Assembly (NCBI RefSeq): GCF_040605455.1
Contig: NZ_JBEXCV010000257.1
Location: forward strand, 1 to 7,725
Direction: 5' to 3'
DNA: 7,725 nt
Origin: Embleya sp040605455
GTDB lineage: Bacteria > Actinomycetota > Actinomycetes > Streptomycetales > Streptomycetaceae
Shown: one piece after another, positions 5,999-7,725 of the stretch
Layout: the number at the start of each line of letters is the position of its first letter
Position numbering within the stretch: position 1 is the first letter of the stretch
Translations under genes and position numbers: made by a program
The notes under the pieces: generated by a model
Told to the model about the DNA's origin: nothing
Databases searched by the model: none
The model's input: the letters and a program-made list of their open reading frames with translations, nothing else

Positions 5999-6979
5999 TC
6001 AGTGCTCGGCGGCGTGAGGGTCCTTGCCCCCGGGCGTGGCCTCGGGATCGGCGCCGCGCGCGGCCTCTTCGGTGCGGTATATGTCCGGCTCCAGGTAGAC
6101 CACCCGGGCGATCGGCACGGCCGCACGCACGCGCGCCTCGGCGGCGTCGATCGCGCGGGCCACCTCGGCCGCGGTGTCGTCGTGGTTGACCGCGATCTTC
6201 GCGGCGACCAGCAGTTCCTCCGGGCCCAGGTGCAGCGTGCGCATGTGGATCAGCCGCTCGACGTCGGGGCCGGCCATGATGGCCGTCTCGATCGCCCGGA
6301 CCGTCTCCACCCCGGCCGCCTCGCCGAGCAGCAGGCTGCGGGTCTCCATCGCGAGCACGATCGCGATCAGCACCAGCAGCACGCCGATGCACAGCGTGCC
6401 GATCCCGTCCCACACACCGTCGCCGGTGGTCACCGCGAGGCTGACCCCGACCAGCGCCAGGACCAGGCCGATCAGCGCGCCGAAGTCCTCCAGGAGCACG
6501 ATCGGCAGCTCGGGCGACTTGGCCCGGCGGATGAACTGCGGCCAGCTCAGCGCGCCCCGGTGTTGGTTGGACTCGCGGATCGCGGTCCGGAAGGAAAAAC
6601 CCTCCAGGACGATCGAGAAGAGCAGCACGCCGACCGCCCAGTACCAGCTCTTCAGCTCGTGCGGGTGGGCGATCTTCTCGTAGCCCTCGTAGATCGCGAA
6701 CATGCCGCCGACGGAGAACAGCACGATCGAGACCAGGAAGCCGTAGATGTAGCGCTCGCGGCCGTAGCCGAAGGGATGCTCGGGTGTGGCGTCGCGCTGC
6801 GCGCGTTTGCCGCCGACCAGAAGCAGCACCTGATTGCCGGAGTCGGCCAACGAGTGCACGCCCTCCGCCAGCATGGACGAGGACCGGGTGATCGCGAAGG
6901 CCACGAACTTGCCCACCGCGATACCCAGGTTCGCCGCCAGTGCCGCGACGACCGCCTTGGTTCCGCCACCCGCGCTCAT
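5999..6979 (-). CDS. Cation diffusion facilitator family transporter (SLC30A9-like)
   Basis: A 326-residue inner-membrane protein of the cation diffusion facilitator family, which typically exports Zn2+, Fe2+, Mn2+ or similar ions by proton antiport. Hydrophobic segments occur at ~8-30, 36-56, 78-98, 112-128, 158-182 and 190-211. A cytoplasmic C-terminal domain (~220-300) follows, then a charged tail. The second membrane segment has HSLAD (42-46), the HxxxD metal-site pair. HPFGYGRERYIYGFLVS (68-84) is a family hallmark. In the fifth segment the usual HxxxD is replaced by LEDFGALIG (163-171), as I recall for the SLC30A9/ZnT9-like branch, so the metal specificity is uncertain. The start ATG 6977-6979 has GGGAG 7 bases upstream. 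The frame stays open for 88 more codons, but that part looks unlike coding sequence. It lies between manA and ahcY on the same strand. Confidence 0.92.
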   Translation of the reverse strand: MSAGGGTKAVVAALAANLGIAVGKFVAFAITRSSSMLAEGVHSLADSGNQVLLLVGGKRAQRDATPEHPFGYGRERYIYGFLVSIVLFSVGGMFAIYEGYEKIAHPHELKSWYWAVGVLLFSIVLEGFSFRTAIRESNQHRGALSWPQFIRRAKSPELPIVLLEDFGALIGLVLALVGVSLAVTTGDGVWDGIGTLCIGVLLVLIAIVLAMETRSLLLGEAAGVETVRAIETAIMAGPDVERLIHMRTLHLGPEELLVAAKIAVNHDDTAAEVARAIDAAEARVRAAVPIARVVYLEPDIYRTEEAARGADPEATPGGKDPHAAEH

Positions 6980-7121
6980 ACGTCGACTCCCACCCGTTGG
7001 TTGACCATCGTCGTCACCGGTCGCCGGCTGCCGCTCGTCGGCGATCAGTGTGCCATCGGGCAGCCGTCTACCCCGGGAAGCTTGCGTTACCGCGGCCCCC
7101 GCGTCGATCGCCCGACGAGGC
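6980..7121 (-). promoter_or_regulatory. Intergenic region upstream of the cation transporter
   Basis: This 142-base gap lies between the manA stop and the transporter start. It holds a small hairpin, CGCGG-CCC-CCGCG (7091-7103), which may be a weak end signal for manA, and the transporter ribosome site GGGAG (6987-6991). I find no convincing promoter boxes. The gap is long enough for an independent promoter, so operon membership with manA is open. Confidence 0.35.
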
Positions 7122-7725
7122 TCAACCACACGGGACGGTCGCCCGGAAGACCAGGCCGTCGTCCCCCTCGACGGTGACCGCGACGCGCGGCTCACCCGCG
7201 CGAACGTATACCGATTGGCCGCGGGCCAGCTCCAGCGTCGCACCGTCCGCGCCGGTGGCGGTCGCGCCGCCGCGCACGCACAGCAGGATCTGCGGGCCGG
7301 CGGTGTCCAGCAGGTACGGCGCGCGGCCCGAGGTCGTCCGCAGCCGGGAGAGTCGGAAGTCGGCGACCTGGGTCGCGTAGACCTCCTCGCCGGGGTCGGC
7401 CTCGGTCGGCTCGGGGCCCAGGATCTCCACCGGTCCGGCCCGGAAGGCCATGATTCGCAGCAGTTCGCCCACGTCGATGTGCTTGTCGGTCAACCCACAG
7501 CGCAGCACGTTGTCGGAGTTGGCGAGGATCTCGACCACGACGCCGTGCAGGTAGGAGTGCGGCATACCGGCCGCGAGGAAGACCGCCTCGCCCTCGCGCA
7601 GCCGAATGTGGTTGAGCAGCAGCGCGACCGCGACGCCCGGGTCGCCGGGGTGGCGCTCGGCCAGGCCCGCGACCGCGGCGCACGCCTCCGCGTACGGCGA
7701 TCCGTTCGCGGCCAGCCGGCGGCAC
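7122..7725 (-). CDS. manA: Mannose-6-phosphate isomerase, class I (5' end outside window)
   Basis: The last 200 residues of a type I phosphomannose isomerase, which interconverts mannose-6-phosphate and fructose-6-phosphate. It thus links glycolysis to GDP-mannose and glycan or lipoglycan synthesis. The first base of the last visible codon is 7724, and the frame runs off the right edge, so the N-terminal cupin half with three metal ligands is not visible. In the visible part, GEAVFLAAGMPHSYLHG carries the fourth zinc-ligand His. It is followed by VEILANSDNVLRCGLTDKHIDV, with the conserved Arg of the active site (NVLR). A Cys replaces the more usual Ala or Gly before GLT. The rest is the C-terminal beta-rich cupin half, ending ATVPCG. 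The family usually has ~390 residues. An ATG at 7563-7565 is internal, not the start. Confidence 0.95.
   Translation of the reverse strand, partial: CRRLAANGSPYAEACAAVAGLAERHPGDPGVAVALLLNHIRLREGEAVFLAAGMPHSYLHGVVVEILANSDNVLRCGLTDKHIDVGELLRIMAFRAGPVEILGPEPTEADPGEEVYATQVADFRLSRLRTTSGRAPYLLDTAGPQILLCVRGGATATGADGATLELARGQSVYVRAGEPRVAVTVEGDDGLVFRATVPCG

Noticed and set aside
6002..7177. A 391-codon open frame on the plus strand, antisense to the transporter
   Set aside because: Shadow frame rich in Gln, Asp and Arg, with no domain. The opposite strand encodes a clear cation diffusion facilitator.
6980..7243. An 88-codon N-terminal extension of the cation transporter
   Set aside because: The extension is Arg/Pro/Gly-rich, overlaps the 3' end of manA and has no good ribosome site. 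GGGAG sits correctly before ATG 6977-6979.

Overview
The window looks like core chromosome of a high-GC, GC-skewed-codon actinomycete, most likely a member of the Streptomyces group. This rests on the actinobacterial protein types (SpoIIM/DUF95 beside an RDD protein, a 482-residue long-form S-adenosylhomocysteine hydrolase, a Streptomyces-like cation diffusion facilitator and a type I phosphomannose isomerase), on long GC-rich hairpin terminators without a U-tract, and on a leading segment that resembles a streptomycete rRNA-operon promoter and leader. The species cannot be named from the sequence alone.

Layout. Positions 1-418 carry no convincing protein gene. Read on the minus strand this segment holds two well-formed sigma-70-type promoters and two related -10-like repeats, ending in a purine-rich leader that points out of the left edge, where a 16S rRNA gene is expected. 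A SpoIIM/DUF95 membrane protein (minus) and an RDD-domain membrane protein (plus) follow, diverging from a 50-bp gap. The RDD gene ends tail-to-tail, with a 17-bp overlap, against an uncharacterised 201-residue protein (minus). Next comes a small genomic scar, 3077-3465: the C-terminal half of a MarR-type regulator (minus) abuts the last ~50 residues of a zinc-free quinone oxidoreductase (plus), which also has a one-base frameshift. A secreted HNH-nuclease-like lipoprotein (minus) follows.

The right half is a minus-strand run of housekeeping genes in the order manA (cut by the right edge), a cation efflux transporter, then ahcY. A perfect 18-bp stem hairpin closes the run downstream of ahcY. 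ManA supplies or consumes mannose-6-phosphate, AhcY removes S-adenosylhomocysteine in the methionine/SAM cycle, and the transporter probably exports a divalent metal. They look like conserved neighbours, not one pathway. The intergenic gaps of 142 and 159 bp leave room for separate promoters.

I see no CRISPR array, transposase, prophage, toxin-antitoxin pair or defence island. The most informative unusual features are the MarR/oxidoreductase deletion scar, the tandem rrn-like promoters directly behind the SpoIIM gene, the structured leader in front of ahcY, and the HNH lipoprotein.
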